The notes below the pieces were generated by a model. The model did not search any database, was not told the DNA's origin, and saw only the letters and a program-made list of their open reading frames with translations. From assembly GCF_012396585.1 (NCBI RefSeq), contig NZ_JAAXPR010000010.1, positions 17,715-81,714 of the forward strand: a DNA stretch of 64,000 nucleotides, written 5' to 3'. The DNA is from Streptococcus ovuberis. GTDB taxonomy: Bacteria > Bacillota > Bacilli > Lactobacillales > Streptococcaceae. Below, piece after piece: positions 9,396 through 18,530 of this stretch. The stretch's first letter is position 1; the number at the start of each line of letters is the position of its first letter. Both the position numbers and the translations under genes were made by a program.

Positions 9396-10292
9396 ATGTC
9401 ATTATTATCAAAAAGAGATCTGTCGAATTTGCAAGAGATTACCAAAGGCTATTCTTCAGAAAAAAAGTACAAAATAGTTGGTGATCAAGCCTATTTCTTG
9501 AAAATTTCCCCTCTATCCTTTGCGGAACGTAAACGATTAGAGATGAAATACCTGAGGGATCTATCGACCACTTCATTAAAACAAGCTCAGTTGTTAGAGG
9601 TTGCGTTTCAGGAAGATAAAATGCTTAGCCTGTACAACTGGATTGATGGGAAAGATTTTCGAGATCTTGCGACTACCTTATCCGCTCAAGAACTTTATGC
9701 TTACGGCATACAGGCTGGAAGTTACCTAAGGGACATTCATAGTCTGCCGATTGATGAGAAACCACTCAATTGGGAAGAGCACTATAGGGCTAAAATCAAT
9801 CGAAAAATAGCTGCTTTTTCAGAAGTTCACACCCTGTATCCAGATGGCTCTCTTTTTATCGATTTTATTGAGAATCATAGCTACTTGCTTCAACATCGTC
9901 CGCAAAGTTTATGCCACGGTGACTACCATGTGGGCAATCTAATGATCGAACACCCTTCTAATGAGCTTGTCGTTATTGACTTTGGCTCGTTAGAAATTGG
10001 TGATCCGTACGAAGAGTTTAATCGCATGATATGGAATGCTCAACTTTCAGAAGAGTTTGCGACGGGACTTATCCATGGTTATTTTAAGGAAAAACAGATT
10101 CCAGAAAAGTTTTGGGGTCTAATGGCTCTCTACATGGCGACAGACGTCATTGGTTCCATCCCTTGGGCCATACCCTTTGGTGAGCAACAAGTTCAAACCA
10201 TGATAGAACGAGCAGAAGCTGTGCTGGATTGGTATCAAAAGTTTGAGCAGAGGATTCCTAGTTTCTATAAAGGGGAAGCCTCGCGTTTCTAA
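9396..10292 (+). CDS. APH-family phosphotransferase (aminoglycoside/choline kinase fold)
   Basis: The 298-residue protein has the kinase catalytic loop 'LCHGDYHVGNLM' near residues 172-183 (catalytic Asp, with His and Asn) and the metal-binding 'VVIDFGSLEIGDP' near 191-203. The N-terminal lobe 'KYKIVGDQAYFLKISPL' holds a lysine suited to ATP binding. This places it in the APH superfamily, which includes small-molecule kinases for sugars, amino-alcohols and antibiotics. The substrate cannot be inferred, and nothing nearby suggests antibiotic resistance. It is alone between a remnant region and nth. Confidence 0.8.
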   Translation: MSLLSKRDLSNLQEITKGYSSEKKYKIVGDQAYFLKISPLSFAERKRLEMKYLRDLSTTSLKQAQLLEVAFQEDKMLSLYNWIDGKDFRDLATTLSAQELYAYGIQAGSYLRDIHSLPIDEKPLNWEEHYRAKINRKIAAFSEVHTLYPDGSLFIDFIENHSYLLQHRPQSLCHGDYHVGNLMIEHPSNELVVIDFGSLEIGDPYEEFNRMIWNAQLSEEFATGLIHGYFKEKQIPEKFWGLMALYMATDVIGSIPWAIPFGEQQVQTMIERAEAVLDWYQKFEQRIPSFYKGEASRF

Positions 10293-10305
10293 ACGCCTGG
10301 TCGCT

Positions 10306-10314
10306 ATGGTATAA
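10306..10314 (+). promoter_or_regulatory. Extended -10 promoter of nth
   Basis: TGGTATAAT stands 31 bases before the nth ATG. The ATG itself is preceded by a strong AAGGAGG. No convincing -35 hexamer is seen. Confidence 0.5.
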
Positions 10315-10345
10315 TGAGTATAGGAAATACTACGAAGGAGGTTCC

Positions 10346-10972
10346 ATGGTTTTATCCAAGAAAAAAGCCCGCCATGTGATTGAAGAAATTATTGCCCTAT
10401 TCCCAGATGCTCAGCCAAGTTTGGACTTCCGAAACCATTTTGAATTGGTCTGTGCAGTCCTGTTATCCGCTCAAACAACCGATGCGGCGGTTAACAAGGC
10501 AACCCCTGGCTTATTTGCAGCTTATCCAACTCCTCAAGCCATGGCAGCGGCAGATGTGGCTGACATTGCAAGGTATATTTCGAGATTAGGACTCTACCGC
10601 AACAAGGCTAAATTTTTAAAAGAATGTGCCCAACAACTCTTAGATAGGCATGATGGTGTGGTGCCACAAACGCGTGAAGAATTAGAAGCCTTATCCGGCG
10701 TTGGACGAAAAACCGCCAATGTGGTTCTAAGTGTTGGGTTTGGTATTCCAGCCTTTGCGGTTGACACACATGTATCAAGAATCTGTAAACACCATCAGAT
10801 TGTTAAACAATCCGCGACACCGCTGGAAATTGAAAAACGGGTCATGGATATCTTACCGCCAGAGCGTTGGCTAGCCGCTCATCAGGCTATGATTTACTTT
10901 GGCCGCGCCATCTGCCACCCCAAAAATCCAGAGTGCGATCAGTACCCGCAACTTTATCAGTTTGAGGAATAA
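10346..10972 (+). CDS. nth: Endonuclease III with reduced Fe-S ligand set
   Basis: This bifunctional DNA glycosylase/AP lyase removes oxidised pyrimidines. The helix-hairpin-helix 'LSGVGRKTANVVLSVGFG' contains the catalytic lysine (about residue 120), and 'FAVDTHVSRICKH' the catalytic aspartate (about residue 138). In classic Nth the C-terminus carries C-X6-C-X2-C-X5-C for a [4Fe-4S] cluster. Here it reads 'CHPKNPECDQYPQLYQFEE': the first two cysteines remain, the third is tyrosine, and the fourth is missing. The protein therefore probably folds without the cluster. Catalytic residues are intact. Confidence 0.93.
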   Translation: MVLSKKKARHVIEEIIALFPDAQPSLDFRNHFELVCAVLLSAQTTDAAVNKATPGLFAAYPTPQAMAAADVADIARYISRLGLYRNKAKFLKECAQQLLDRHDGVVPQTREELEALSGVGRKTANVVLSVGFGIPAFAVDTHVSRICKHHQIVKQSATPLEIEKRVMDILPPERWLAAHQAMIYFGRAICHPKNPECDQYPQLYQFEE

Positions 10973-11017
10973 GGTTTCTAAAGAACGGAAAATAGCATAG
11001 AGAAAGGAAAGCAGTGC

Positions 11018-11722
11018 TTGAGATTAGATAAATTTATCGTAGCAGTAGGAGCAGGATCACGTAGTCAGGCCAAGACTATGGTCAAAGCTAAACGCTTAAC
11101 AGTGAATGGTCAAGTTGCTAAAAAATCAGACCTGGCTGTCAATGAGCAAGAAGATCAGATTTGTCTTGATGGCGAGGTGCTAGTTTACAGTGAATTTGAC
11201 TACCTGATGCTCAACAAGCCTGCTGGTGTGATTTCGGCCACAGAAGACCCTCAAGAGCGGACTGTTTTAGATCTTCTCCCTGCTCGCTATCATCGGGTAG
11301 CTCCTGTTGGACGTTTGGATAAGGATACGGTGGGGCTTTTGCTGTTGACTAACGATGGTCACTTAAATCATAACCTGCTTTCTCCTAAAAAGCATGTTGA
11401 CAAATGTTACGAGGTTACTTTAGCTGCCCCTTGTCAGCCAGATTATAAAGAAAAAATGCAAGCGGGTGTTGTTTTGGAAGATGGCTATGTCTGCTTACCG
11501 GCGCGGATTGATTGGCAAGACGACATCCCCCATATTGCCTATCTTACCATCCAGGAAGGCAAATTTCATCAAGTCAAGCGTATGTTTGCTGCACTAGGTA
11601 ATCAGGTAACCCACCTTAAACGCATAAGGATGGGCAGTCTCGTCTTAGATGAGCATCTTGCGGCCGGAGAATTTCGCCAGCTGACCGAGGAAGAAGTCCG
11701 ACAATTAAAAGGAAAAAGATGA
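11018..11722 (+). CDS. rsuA: RsuA-family 16S rRNA pseudouridine synthase
   Basis: The 234-residue protein has an N-terminal S4 RNA-binding domain ('MRLDKFIVAVGAGSRSQAKTM', residues 1-60) and the RsuA/RluB catalytic core. The motif 'PVGRLDKDTVGLLLLTNDG' near residues 97-115 holds the catalytic aspartate. It is expected to make pseudouridine 516 in 16S rRNA. The start is TTG 11018, the first codon in frame, behind AGAAAGGAAAG. No ATG fits the S4 domain start. It is followed by its own terminator. Confidence 0.88.
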   Translation: MRLDKFIVAVGAGSRSQAKTMVKAKRLTVNGQVAKKSDLAVNEQEDQICLDGEVLVYSEFDYLMLNKPAGVISATEDPQERTVLDLLPARYHRVAPVGRLDKDTVGLLLLTNDGHLNHNLLSPKKHVDKCYEVTLAAPCQPDYKEKMQAGVVLEDGYVCLPARIDWQDDIPHIAYLTIQEGKFHQVKRMFAALGNQVTHLKRIRMGSLVLDEHLAAGEFRQLTEEEVRQLKGKR

Positions 11723-11755
11723 GACTGGGATAAACGTCCTAGTTTCTTCATTTTA
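11721..11755 (+). terminator. Terminator after rsuA
   Basis: GAGACTGGGA (11721-11730) pairs with TCCTAGTTTC (11737-11746) using G-U pairs, followed by a T-rich stretch. Hairpins of this GAGACTGGGA type are common after streptococcal genes. Confidence 0.65.
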
Positions 11756-12094
11756 TTATCGTAAGGAAGTAAAACACAGCGATTGAGTAAGGCTCTAATA
11801 CATGTGTTTCAGCGTCTTTTAGAGTCAACCTCAACTAGGTTGGAATCCAAAATCGGTCATTCGTCAGAATTCAATTCTAGGGACATACGCTATTTGTCTC
11901 GCACCTTCGGAGTGAGACGGATTAAAACTGTATAATCGAAATAAAGTTCGATTTTTACGAACTTTATTTCTTTTTTAAAACCATTTTCTGTTATTTTGCC
12001 GATTATTGCGGTAAAATAAATCATGGAAGCGCCCAAGAAGCGTAGCGATGCATTTGCATAGGTAGGTCATTTTCTTAAAATTGAGGTGGAAACC
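11756..12094 (+). promoter_or_regulatory. guaC upstream region with a perfect hairpin and T-run
   Basis: TATAAT lies at 11931-11936 without a good -35. Two bases later begins a perfect 13-bp stem, GAAATAAAGTTCG (11938-11950) and CGAACTTTATTTC (11958-11970), followed by six T. It is either a terminator for an upstream transcript or a structure at the 5' end of the guaC mRNA. A second possible -10 (TAAAAT) is at 12012-12017. No known purine riboswitch core is visible. Confidence 0.5.
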
Positions 12095-13075
12095 ATGTTT
12101 GATATGCCTGTTTTCGATTACGAAGATATCCAATTGATCCCTAATAAGTGTATTGTCAAGAGTCGTTCTGAAGCTGATACGCGCATTACCTTTGGTGGAC
12201 ATCGTTTTAAACTTCCTGTTGTTCCAGCCAATATGCAAACCATTATTGATGAGAACCTGGCGGAGCATTTGGCTTCTGAAGGTTACTTTTACATCATGCA
12301 CCGCTTTGAGGAAGACAAACGCAAACCTTTCATTGCTAAAATGCACCAAAAAGGTCTCATTGCTTCTATTTCAGTTGGAGTTAAAGAGTATGAATATGAT
12401 TTTGTGCGCTCCTTAAAAGACGATGCACCTGAATTTATCACCATTGATATCGCGCATGGTCACTCAGATTCTGTGATTAACATGATTAAGCACATCAAGG
12501 CGGAATTGCCTAATACCTTTGTGATTGCAGGAAATGTTGGGACGCCGGAAGCGGTTCGCGAATTGGAAAATGCAGGGGCGGATGCAACGAAGGTCGGAAT
12601 TGGACCAGGAAAAGTTTGTATCACCAAGGTCAAGACTGGTTTTGGGACTGGTGGTTGGCAATTGGCTGCCCTACGCTGGTGTGCCAAGGCTGCCCGTAAG
12701 CCAATTATTGCAGACGGTGGCATTCGGACACACGGTGATATTGCGAAGTCTATTCGTTTTGGAGCGAGCATGGTCATGATCGGCTCACTGTTTGCAAGTC
12801 ACAATGAGAGCCCAGGAGAAACGATCGAAGTTGATGGTAAGGAATTCAAAGAATACTACGGCTCAGCTTCCCAATTCCAAAAGGGCGAGTACAAAAACGT
12901 CGAAGGGAAGAAAATCCTACTGCCAACCAAAGGTAGCATCTTTAACACTTTGATTGAAATGGAACAAGATCTCCAATCTTCCATTTCCTATGCTGGCGGC
13001 AAGGACTTAGAAAGCTTGACCAAGGTCAACTATGTTATCGTTAAAAATTCTATCTGGAACGGGGATAGTTTATAA
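12095..13075 (+). CDS. guaC: GMP reductase
   Basis: GuaC converts GMP to IMP with NADPH in purine salvage. The 326-residue product has the IMPDH/GMPR fold with the glycine-rich phosphate loop and the catalytic cysteine in '[16 protein letters not shown]' (about residues 169-184) and '[14 protein letters not shown]' (about 206-219). The absence of a CBS domain insert and the length separate it from IMP dehydrogenase. I chose ATG 12095 because TTGAGG lies eight bases before it. An in-frame GTG at 12086 overlaps that site. Confidence 0.94.
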   Translation: MFDMPVFDYEDIQLIPNKCIVKSRSEADTRITFGGHRFKLPVVPANMQTIIDENLAEHLASEGYFYIMHRFEEDKRKPFIAKMHQKGLIASISVGVKEYEYDFVRSLKDDAPEFITIDIAHGHSDSVINMIKHIKAELPNTFVIAGNVGTPEAVRELENAGADATKVGIGPGKVCITKVKTGFGTGGWQLAALRWCAKAARKPIIADGGIRTHGDIAKSIRFGASMVMIGSLFASHNESPGETIEVDGKEFKEYYGSASQFQKGEYKNVEGKKILLPTKGSIFNTLIEMEQDLQSSISYAGGKDLESLTKVNYVIVKNSIWNGDSL

Positions 13076-13079
13076 GGAT

Positions 13080-13105
13080 AAAGTCACGCAAGTCGTGGCT
13101 TTTTA
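13080..13105 (+). terminator. Terminator after guaC
   Basis: AAGTCACG and CGTGGCTT enclose a five-base loop and are followed by TTTTAT. Confidence 0.7.
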
Positions 13106-13155
13106 TAATGTCTTTTTTTGAATCAATTGCTAAACACTTAATTTGGAGGTTGAAA

Positions 13156-13683
13156 ATGGTCAGAAGTGCTATTTTTCAAATGGCTATTTTAATTGCTAAG
13201 ATAGGTCAATGGTTCTTGACTTTCCTGGCAGGAGGAATCTGCCTAGGCTTGTTAGTGGCGATATTCAGAGGAGATTTAATAGAGGCCTCGTTAACACAGG
13301 GTTATCCAGGAAACTTTCAATCAGTCTCGAACTTTCTAGTCATTTTGGTATTATTACTTGCCATAGTCATCGTCTCATTGATGATTTATGTGGCGATTTG
13401 TACACAGTCACTTTTAAGAGAAATGAGAGATGATAGAATCTTTATCTTAAAAAATATTCACTTACTTTATAGAATTTTATTTTGCCTCATCGCGATTACT
13501 TTATTACAGATGATTGCCAAGGTGGGATTTTCGGTGATAGAGATCAATAATGTGAGCCAGTTATCCGATTTTACCTTTCAAGATTATTGGTTTCACCTCA
13601 TTCTAATCGGAATTTCTTGTCTGGGAATCTTAGTTTTAAAAAGAGGCTATCAGGTTGAAACAGACTATAATGAGATCATCTAA
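13156..13683 (+). CDS. DUF2975-type membrane protein
   Basis: The 175-residue product has four hydrophobic segments and matches the layout of DUF2975 proteins. Start at ATG 13156 is supported by GGAGG at 13145-13149. The longer frame from 13108 lacks a binding site. A small YozG-like HTH gene follows after two bases, and DUF2975 proteins are often encoded with such a regulator. The function is not known. The pairing suggests a self-regulated membrane sensor or stress module. Confidence 0.72.
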   Translation: MVRSAIFQMAILIAKIGQWFLTFLAGGICLGLLVAIFRGDLIEASLTQGYPGNFQSVSNFLVILVLLLAIVIVSLMIYVAICTQSLLREMRDDRIFILKNIHLLYRILFCLIAITLLQMIAKVGFSVIEINNVSQLSDFTFQDYWFHLILIGISCLGILVLKRGYQVETDYNEII

Positions 13684-13685
13684 CA

Positions 13686-13901
13686 ATGGAAACGATTAAA
13701 ATCAATTTAGATAAAATCTTAAAGGATCGTCAAGTTACTTCTAAAGAATTAGCGGAAAAAATTGGAATTACAGAAGCTAATTTATCAATCTTAAAGACTG
13801 GAAAGGCTAAAGGGATTCGATTTAACACCCTGATAAATATCTGTCGTGTTTTAAAATGTCAACCGGGAGATATTCTGGAATATGTCATTAATGACAATTA
13901 A
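13686..13901 (+). CDS. Small Cro/C1-type HTH regulator (YozG-like)
   Basis: The 71-residue protein is a single helix-turn-helix: 'TSKELAEKIGITEANLSILKTG' (about residues 18-39), then 'FNTLINICRVLKCQPGDILEYV', the ending typical of the YozG/HTH_26 group. It is in operon with the DUF2975 gene and probably represses or tunes it. No operator is evident. Confidence 0.85.
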   Translation: METIKINLDKILKDRQVTSKELAEKIGITEANLSILKTGKAKGIRFNTLINICRVLKCQPGDILEYVINDN

Positions 13902-13951
13902 AGGTCTCTTAATGAGATCCGGTTATATCACTAATAAAAAGGAGAAATTTC

Positions 13952-14395
13952 ATGCGTTATTTGTCTAAGATTAGTATAGTAGTTGTGGGTATTTATCTTC
14001 TGAGTGCTTGTACTTATACCAGTGTTGATAAGGAAGTAATGCAACAAGTTAAAAACGAAGTCGCTAAAGAATTATCACCTCTTGAACAGAGTATAGAAGA
14101 TAAGGTTTTGTATGTACCTAATCAAGAACAATATACACTCACTGATGAATTTAGTGGAACAATCTATCTCATGGCTTCTCGTAAACAAATCGAAAAAGGA
14201 GCTGATCAAGAGCTGTTTGAATTGAATCACGAAGAAATGACTCCTATTGATATGGGAAGTGACGATGATTTTAATATCCGATATGATGACAAAACATGGT
14301 TTTCTATTCAGAAGATAGCTGTCGACAATCTGAAAGATTTTACGATGAATACTAGGAGGGCAGATTCGTACCTTCTTGTATTTAGAGATAAATAG
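13952..14395 (+). CDS. Putative lipoprotein of unknown function
   Basis: The 147-residue product begins with a signal peptide and the lipobox 'LLSAC' (Cys near residue 20), so it should be lipid-anchored outside the membrane. The mature part, rich in charged residues, has no motif I recognise. It has its own AAGGAG site, lies 50 bases after the HTH gene and could be part of the same transcript. A hairpin follows it. Confidence 0.6.
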   Translation: MRYLSKISIVVVGIYLLSACTYTSVDKEVMQQVKNEVAKELSPLEQSIEDKVLYVPNQEQYTLTDEFSGTIYLMASRKQIEKGADQELFELNHEEMTPIDMGSDDDFNIRYDDKTWFSIQKIAVDNLKDFTMNTRRADSYLLVFRDK

Positions 14396-14428
14396 TTGAC
14401 TGCAGCGGGGGCGCTTATAAAAGTATTT

Positions 14429-14453
14429 GAGGAGGAGTATTCTCCTCTTTTTT
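14429..14453 (+). terminator. Terminator after lipoprotein gene
   Basis: GAGGAG and CTCCTC arms with a seven-base loop are followed by six T. Confidence 0.7.
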
Positions 14454-14524
14454 CATCTCACTAATTCAAATAAGTTGCAGAGCTGCTTTTGACGGGTATT
14501 TAGAAAAGACATAGCAGAAAATTC

Positions 14525-14553
14525 TTGACAGGGTATCAAAAATAGTTTAATAT
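14525..14553 (+). promoter_or_regulatory. Promoter of topA
   Basis: A consensus TTGACA (14525-14530), 17-base spacer and TAATAT (14548-14553) lie about 80 bases upstream of topA. Confidence 0.75.
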
Positions 14554-14634
14554 CTATTGGAGTTTAATATGAAATGGAAGCAAGAATGAACGAGATTACT
14601 GGCCATTCTCAGTTTCCTCACAAAGGATGATATT

Positions 14635-16749
14635 TTGACAACTGCAACAAAAACGAAACCAACGAAGAAAAAAGCCACTAAGACTACTAAGAAAAACTTG
14701 GTCATTGTGGAATCGCCAGCCAAGGCTAAAACGATTGAAAAGTACTTGGGACGCAACTACAAGGTTGTGGCTTCTGTCGGGCATATCCGTGATTTGAAAA
14801 AGTCCTCTATGTCCATTGATTTTGCCAATAACTATGAGCCGGAGTACATCAATATTCGTGGCAAAGGTCCCTTAATCAATGACCTGAAAAAAGAAGCTAA
14901 AAAAGCACATAAAGTTTATTTAGCAAGTGACCCGGACCGCGAAGGAGAAGCTATTTCTTGGCATTTGGCACATATTCTTAATTTGGATGCTGAGGACAAA
15001 AACCGTGTCGTTTTCAACGAAATCACTAAAGATGCAGTCAAAAATGCCTTTAAGGAACCTCGGACAATTGATCAGGATTTAGTAGATGCTCAGCAGGCAC
15101 GTCGTGTCCTTGACCGCATTGTGGGCTATTCCATCTCACCGATTCTCTGGAAAAAGGTGAAAAAGGGGCTTTCAGCTGGGCGTGTTCAATCGGTTGCGCT
15201 CAAATTAATTATTGACCGGGAGAATGAAATCAAGGCCTTCAAACCGGAAGAATACTGGACGATTGATGGCACTTTTAAAAAAGGCAGTAAAACTTTCCAG
15301 GCGGCCTTTTATGGTCTTGATGGTAAAAAGCTAAAGCTGGAGAACAACGACCAAGTCAAGGACGTTTTAGCCCGTATCACGGGTGATGATTTCACGGTCG
15401 ATCAAGTTGAGAAGAAGGAGCGTCGCCGAAATGCGCCGTTGCCTTATACCACTTCAACCCTTCAGATGGATGCGGCTAACAAGATTAATTTTAGAACTCG
15501 TAAGACCATGATGGTTGCTCAGCAACTCTACGAAGGCATCAATCTAGGAAATGGTAGTCAAGGTCTTATCACATACATGCGTACGGATTCTACTCGTATT
15601 AGTCCAGTGGCTCAAGGTGAAGCAGCCAATTTCATCATCGAGCGTTTTGGTAGCTCTTATGCTAAACATGGAAGTCGTGTTAAAAATGCTGGTGGTGCTC
15701 AGGATGCCCACGAGGCTATCCGTCCGTCCAATGTTTTTCAGACACCAGAGAGCATTGCAAAGTATCTTGACAAGGACCAGCTCAAACTCTATACCTTGAT
15801 CTGGAATCGTTTTGTAGCTAGTCAGATGACCGCTGCAATTTTCGATACCATGAAGGTCAATCTTTCTCAAAACGGTGTCACCTTTACAGCTAACGGGAGT
15901 CAGGTTAAATTTAACGGCTATCTGGCTGTCTACAATGACACAGATAAGGATAAGATGCTGCCAGAGATGGGAGTTGGAGATGTTGTCAAACGTACCAGCA
16001 CTAAGCCAGAACAACACTTTACTCAGCCACCAGCACGCTACTCCGAAGCAACCTTGATTAAAGCTTTGGAAGAAAATGGTGTCGGCAGGCCATCAACCTA
16101 TGCGCCGACTCTTGAGACCATTCAGCGACGCTACTATGTCAAATTAGCTTCAAAACGCTTTGAACCCACTGAACTTGGTGAAATTGTCAATCAACTGATC
16201 GTAGAATTCTTTCCAGATATTGTTAACATCACTTTTACAGCAGATATGGAAAACAAGCTAGATGCTGTGGAAGTTGGTCAGGCTCAGTGGCAGAAGGTGA
16301 TTGATGATTTTTACAAACCTTTTGAGAAGGATGTGGCCAAAGCTGAAGCGGAAATGGAAAAAATCCAAATCAAAGACGAGCCTGCCGGTTTTGATTGTGA
16401 TCAGTGTGGCCATCCCATGGTCATCAAGCTTGGTCGGTTTGGCAAGTTTTATGCCTGCAGCAATTTTCCTGATTGCCGCAACACCAAGCAAATCACCAAA
16501 GAGATTGGTGTGGTCTGCCCAACCTGCAATCAGGGGCAAATCATTGAACGTAAGAGCAAACGAAATCGCATCTTCTATGGTTGCAACCGTTACCCGGATT
16601 GTGAGTTTACATCATGGGATAAGCCTGTTGGCCGTAGCTGTCCTAAATCAGGCCATTTCCTAGTCGAAAAGGCCATTCGTGGGGGAGGCAAACAAGTCAT
16701 TTGTTCGAATACAGATTGCGATTATAAAGAGACTCAAAGTAAGGCTTAA
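14635..16749 (+). CDS. topA: DNA topoisomerase I
   Basis: This type IA topoisomerase relaxes negative supercoils. It starts at TTG 14635 behind AAAGGA; the nearby ATG at 14626 is out of frame and stops at once. A lysine-rich tail (residues 1-19) precedes the Toprim domain '[18 protein letters not shown]' (about 21-38) with '[15 protein letters not shown]' (about 97-111). The active-site tyrosine is in '[14 protein letters not shown]' (about residue 316). The C-terminus has zinc ribbons: C-x2-C...C-x4-C twice, and a third that keeps fewer cysteines (CPKSGH...CSNTDC). The upstream dprA gene found beside topA in some Firmicutes is not present here. Confidence 0.96.
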   Translation: MTTATKTKPTKKKATKTTKKNLVIVESPAKAKTIEKYLGRNYKVVASVGHIRDLKKSSMSIDFANNYEPEYINIRGKGPLINDLKKEAKKAHKVYLASDPDREGEAISWHLAHILNLDAEDKNRVVFNEITKDAVKNAFKEPRTIDQDLVDAQQARRVLDRIVGYSISPILWKKVKKGLSAGRVQSVALKLIIDRENEIKAFKPEEYWTIDGTFKKGSKTFQAAFYGLDGKKLKLENNDQVKDVLARITGDDFTVDQVEKKERRRNAPLPYTTSTLQMDAANKINFRTRKTMMVAQQLYEGINLGNGSQGLITYMRTDSTRISPVAQGEAANFIIERFGSSYAKHGSRVKNAGGAQDAHEAIRPSNVFQTPESIAKYLDKDQLKLYTLIWNRFVASQMTAAIFDTMKVNLSQNGVTFTANGSQVKFNGYLAVYNDTDKDKMLPEMGVGDVVKRTSTKPEQHFTQPPARYSEATLIKALEENGVGRPSTYAPTLETIQRRYYVKLASKRFEPTELGEIVNQLIVEFFPDIVNITFTADMENKLDAVEVGQAQWQKVIDDFYKPFEKDVAKAEAEMEKIQIKDEPAGFDCDQCGHPMVIKLGRFGKFYACSNFPDCRNTKQITKEIGVVCPTCNQGQIIERKSKRNRIFYGCNRYPDCEFTSWDKPVGRSCPKSGHFLVEKAIRGGGKQVICSNTDCDYKETQSKA

Positions 16750-16950
16750 CTCAGCATAAGTCTGCCTCTGTAAGATTAGGGGTGTCCAGAGTATTTGAAC
16801 AGTTATTCGAGGCAAACTCTATCGGGTTTGTCTCTTTCTATCTCGAAGGCACAGCAGTTCTCTATTGATTGCTAAATCTATAGAGAATCAAGCAAACACT
16901 TCTGTTCAAAAGGGACTAGGCAATGCTTACTAGCCAAAGGAGGGTTTAAC

Positions 16951-17006
16951 GGACATTTTTAAAAATTTCCATTATAATAGACATTTTCCAAAATGTCTGT
17001 TATAAT
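16951..17006 (+). promoter_or_regulatory. Tandem promoter/operator repeats of the SatD operon
   Basis: Two direct 28-bp units (16951-16978 and 16979-17006) each contain a -35-like GGACA or TAGACA, a 17-base spacer and TATAAT. In the second unit AGACATTTT and AAAATGTCT form a perfect 9-bp inverted repeat with a CC centre (16979-16998), inside the promoter spacer. In the first the repeat is imperfect. GGACA recurs at 17007. This layout suggests a dimeric repressor that blocks RNA polymerase. Confidence 0.7.
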
Positions 17007-17027
17007 GGACAGTAAAAGGAGGGGCAA

Positions 17028-17690
17028 ATGGTTTATCTAGCCTTAATCGGTGATTTTATTGCTTCTAAGGACATTCTTGACCGTTCTCTTGTCCAACAAA
17101 AGTTGGAGACTTGTCTTCATAGCTTGAATCATCAGTATCAAGACGTCTTGGTTTCCAAATTAACCATTACTTTGGGAGATGAGTTTCAGGGATTATTTCA
17201 GTTAGATGCTCCCATTTTTAAGCTGGTTGATGAGTTGGTTCTCGCGATGAAACCATACAAAATACGGTTTGGACTTGGAGCGGGAGAAATTTTAACACCT
17301 ATTGATCCAGAACAAAGTATTGGAGCAGATGGGCCGGCTTATTGGAGGGCTCGCCAGGCAATAGAGACTGTTCATAAAAAAAATGACTATGGCAATACCC
17401 AAATCGCACTAATTCTGGAAAATCCTCAGCTGTCCCAACAGGCTAACGCCTTATTAGCAGCTTCGGAGCACATAAAGAGCAGTTGGCGACCAAGTCAAGA
17501 AGAGGTTTTTGAGGCCCTGATTGAGCTGGGAATCTATCAAGAACAATTTGAACAGTATAGGGTTGCTGATTATTTGAAATTAAATGAAAGCGCCTTTACG
17601 AAACGTCTCAAAAGCAGTGGCGCTAAAATTTATTTTAGATGCCGAAATGCAGTGCAGGAACTCATTGCGCGTAGTCAGGAGGGCAATTAA
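17028..17690 (+). CDS. satD: SatD-family protein
   Basis: The 220-residue product begins 'MVYLALIGDFIASKDI' and has 'LTITLGDEFQGLFQ' (about residues 45-58) and 'IRFGLGAGEI', the conserved blocks of the SatD family, named from the secretion and acid tolerance genes of S. mutans. The C-terminal 60 residues look like a helix-turn-helix ('VADYLKLNESAFTKRLKSSG'). It could therefore bind DNA, perhaps the palindromes just upstream. Biochemical function is not established. It is coupled (TAATG) to a DUF3307 gene. Unlike in S. mutans it lies far from ylxM-ffh, 30 kb away. Confidence 0.8.
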   Translation: MVYLALIGDFIASKDILDRSLVQQKLETCLHSLNHQYQDVLVSKLTITLGDEFQGLFQLDAPIFKLVDELVLAMKPYKIRFGLGAGEILTPIDPEQSIGADGPAYWRARQAIETVHKKNDYGNTQIALILENPQLSQQANALLAASEHIKSSWRPSQEEVFEALIELGIYQEQFEQYRVADYLKLNESAFTKRLKSSGAKIYFRCRNAVQELIARSQEGN

Positions 17691-18445
17691 TGTCTGCTTT
17701 CAGTCTGTCACACTTTTTGGTGGTCAATCCTTTTATTGCTCTCTTTATTATCTGCCATGTGCTGTCCGATTTCCATTTCCAGTCCCAGAAACTGGCAGAA
17801 CTTAACGAAAAGAATAAGTTCTATCTACTAGGCCATCTCTGTCAGGTGGCTTGGCCCTTAATTCTTTTGGGCCTCTATCAACCGGTGGCCTGGCCTGAAG
17901 TTATATGGATTATCTGTAGCCATGCCTTCCTTGATGGTCTTGAACCATTTGTAAAAGGCTATTTTTCGGAACGCCTGTACTTTACTATGGATCAATTTAT
18001 CCATCTGGCTATTTCGGTGAGTCTGGCTCTCAGTTTATCTGAGGCTGGTGCTAAGTTAGCGATGACTTTAGGAGAATGGGCAAAACTGCCAAGTATTGTG
18101 CTCTTTTTCCTCTTAGTGACAAAACCAGCCAATCTTGTTTTTAGGATTTGTTTTGCAAAATATCAGCCAGTCAAATCTATCTTAAATGACAATCAAGTTT
18201 TTCAAAAACAGGAAGAGCAACAGACAATTACTGGAGCAGGAGCGACCATTGGAACCTTGGAACGGTTGGTGATGGGTGTTTGTATTCTCTTTGGCCAGTT
18301 CGCCTCCATCGGTCTTGTCTTCACAGCCAAATCTATCGCCCGCTACAACAAAATTTCAGAAAATCCAGCCTTTGCGGAATACTATTTGATCGGCTCTTTA
18401 TTTAGCATTCTAACGGTTATGGTAGCTGCATGGATTTGTTTATGA
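17690..18445 (+). CDS. DUF3307 membrane protein
   Basis: The 251-residue protein has about seven hydrophobic segments. 'ALFIICHVLSDFHFQSQKLAE' with His and Asp near residues 22-26 and 'CSHAFLDGLEPFVKGYF' near 85-101 are the conserved features of DUF3307, whose members often sit beside SatD genes. The conserved polar residues inside membrane segments could indicate an intramembrane enzyme or transporter, but this is not known. It overlaps satD by one base and ends at a terminator. Confidence 0.78.
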   Translation: MSAFSLSHFLVVNPFIALFIICHVLSDFHFQSQKLAELNEKNKFYLLGHLCQVAWPLILLGLYQPVAWPEVIWIICSHAFLDGLEPFVKGYFSERLYFTMDQFIHLAISVSLALSLSEAGAKLAMTLGEWAKLPSIVLFFLLVTKPANLVFRICFAKYQPVKSILNDNQVFQKQEEQQTITGAGATIGTLERLVMGVCILFGQFASIGLVFTAKSIARYNKISENPAFAEYYLIGSLFSILTVMVAAWICL

Positions 18446-18465
18446 TAAAATAGTCAAATGGTAGC

Positions 18466-18492
18466 AAAAATCAGACACATGTCTGATTTTTT
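18466..18492 (+). terminator. Terminator after the SatD operon
   Basis: AAAAATCAGAC (18466-18476) and GTCTGATTTTT (18481-18491) form a perfect 11-bp stem with an ACAT loop. Confidence 0.85.
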
Positions 18493-18530
18493 GTTAGAAT
18501 GAAATGAGAATAAATATAAGGAGTTTAGAA

